From an uncultured Eubacteriales bacterium (GTDB lineage Bacteria > Bacillota_A > Clostridia > Christensenellales > Aristaeellaceae): a stretch of DNA of 6,387 nucleotides. The position numbers and the translations under genes were made by a program. This document shows positions 6,065-6,387 of this stretch, piece after piece. The stretch lies in the NCBI GenBank assembly GCA_902775835.1, contig CACYNZ010000216.1, positions 1 to 6,387 on the forward strand, read 5' to 3'. The notes beneath the pieces were generated by a model. The model was not told where the DNA came from and made no database searches. It saw only the letters and a program-made list of their open reading frames with translations. The stretch's first letter is position 1. The number at the start of each line of letters is the position of its first letter.

Positions 6065-6387
6065 ATGCGAGCTGGCAAGCCGATCACCTGGGCCATGCTC
6101 AGGGGCATGGTATTCAAAGGAAGCGCTGCGCTGCGCCGCATGGAAGCGCACAGCCGGGACGCCATGGGCTCCAATGAGCGCATGCTCATGCAGCTGCTGA
6201 AGGACAGCGCGGACACGGAGTACGGAAGGAAGTACGGCTTTGCGGACATCCATTCCATCCGCGAGTTCCAGGAAAAGGTGCCCTTCAGCACCTATGACGA
6301 TTATGAACCCTATATACAGCGCATGGTCCGCGGCGGCGAAAAGAACCTGATCACCGCCTACCCGGTGCTCCAGTACGCGGAGACCTC
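6065..6387 (+). CDS. Second GH3-family amido synthetase-like protein (partial, runs off the window)
   Basis: The ATG at 6065 has AAGGAG (6051-6056) 8 nt upstream, and the frame is open to the window end, giving 107 residues of N-terminal sequence. It aligns without gaps to the first GH3 protein of this operon from DTEYG to YAETS, with 40 of 59 residues identical. It shares TYDDY-x-PYI-x-RMV and GEKNLIT-x-YP. The last residues, YAETS, are the beginning of nucleotide-binding motif I, so the catalytic region lies beyond the window. The first 48 or so residues are much more divergent than the rest. It starts 57 nt after the transporter stop with no promoter in between, so it is probably the third gene of the operon. 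A second enzyme with different acid or amino-acid preference is the likely reason for keeping both, but this is inference. Confidence 0.9.
   Translation, partial: MRAGKPITWAMLRGMVFKGSAALRRMEAHSRDAMGSNERMLMQLLKDSADTEYGRKYGFADIHSIREFQEKVPFSTYDDYEPYIQRMVRGGEKNLITAYPVLQYAET

Noticed and set aside
1..6387. CRISPR arrays, insertion sequences, rRNA or tRNA genes
   Set aside because: I saw no regularly spaced direct repeats, no transposase-like protein and no structural RNA signature on either strand.

Overview
The window reads as chromosome of a bacterium with consensus sigma-70/sigma-A promoters (three TATAAT -10 boxes) and strong AGGAGG-type ribosome binding sites. With the gene families present, this suggests a moderately GC-rich Clostridia-like member of the Bacillota, for example a gut or rumen anaerobe. 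That placement is inference; no rRNA or marker gene is present. Every gene I can support is on the + strand.

Layout: (1) 2-85, the probable last codons of an unidentified gene. (2) A promoter at 78-107 drives a membrane-embedded M28-type zinc metallopeptidase (195-1394), followed 66 nt later by a half-size EamA/DMT transporter (1461-1874), probably in the same transcript. (3) A separate promoter (1920-1947) drives a small secreted, extremely acidic protein (2013-2366) and ends in a strong intrinsic terminator (2439-2477). (4) A new promoter (2592-2620) is followed by an untranslated leader of about 230 nt that is dense in perfect inverted repeats, with two mutually exclusive pairings. (5) This leader precedes an operon: a GH3-family acyl-acid amido synthetase (2859-4553), a YfcC/DcuC-type 12-TM-class transporter (4612-6007) broken by one single-base frameshift at 5167-5173, and a second, paralogous GH3 gene (6065 onward) that runs off the window.

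GH3 enzymes are ANL-superfamily adenylating enzymes best known from plants, where they join carboxylic acids such as auxin or jasmonate to amino acids. A bacterial operon holding two diverged GH3 paralogues around a YfcC-type carrier suggests a system that makes amide conjugates and moves a substrate or product across the membrane. The substrates cannot be read from the sequence. The M28 peptidase upstream belongs to the hydrolase clan that contains amide-conjugate hydrolases, but it lies in a different transcription unit, so a link is speculative.

The most interesting unexplained items are the structured GH3 leader, the GH3-YfcC-GH3 cassette itself, and the isolated frameshift in an otherwise intact transporter. 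Composition also changes: the first 2.8 kb is near 50% GC, while the late GH3 and transporter region is much richer (for example 43 of 60 bases G or C in 5281-5340).
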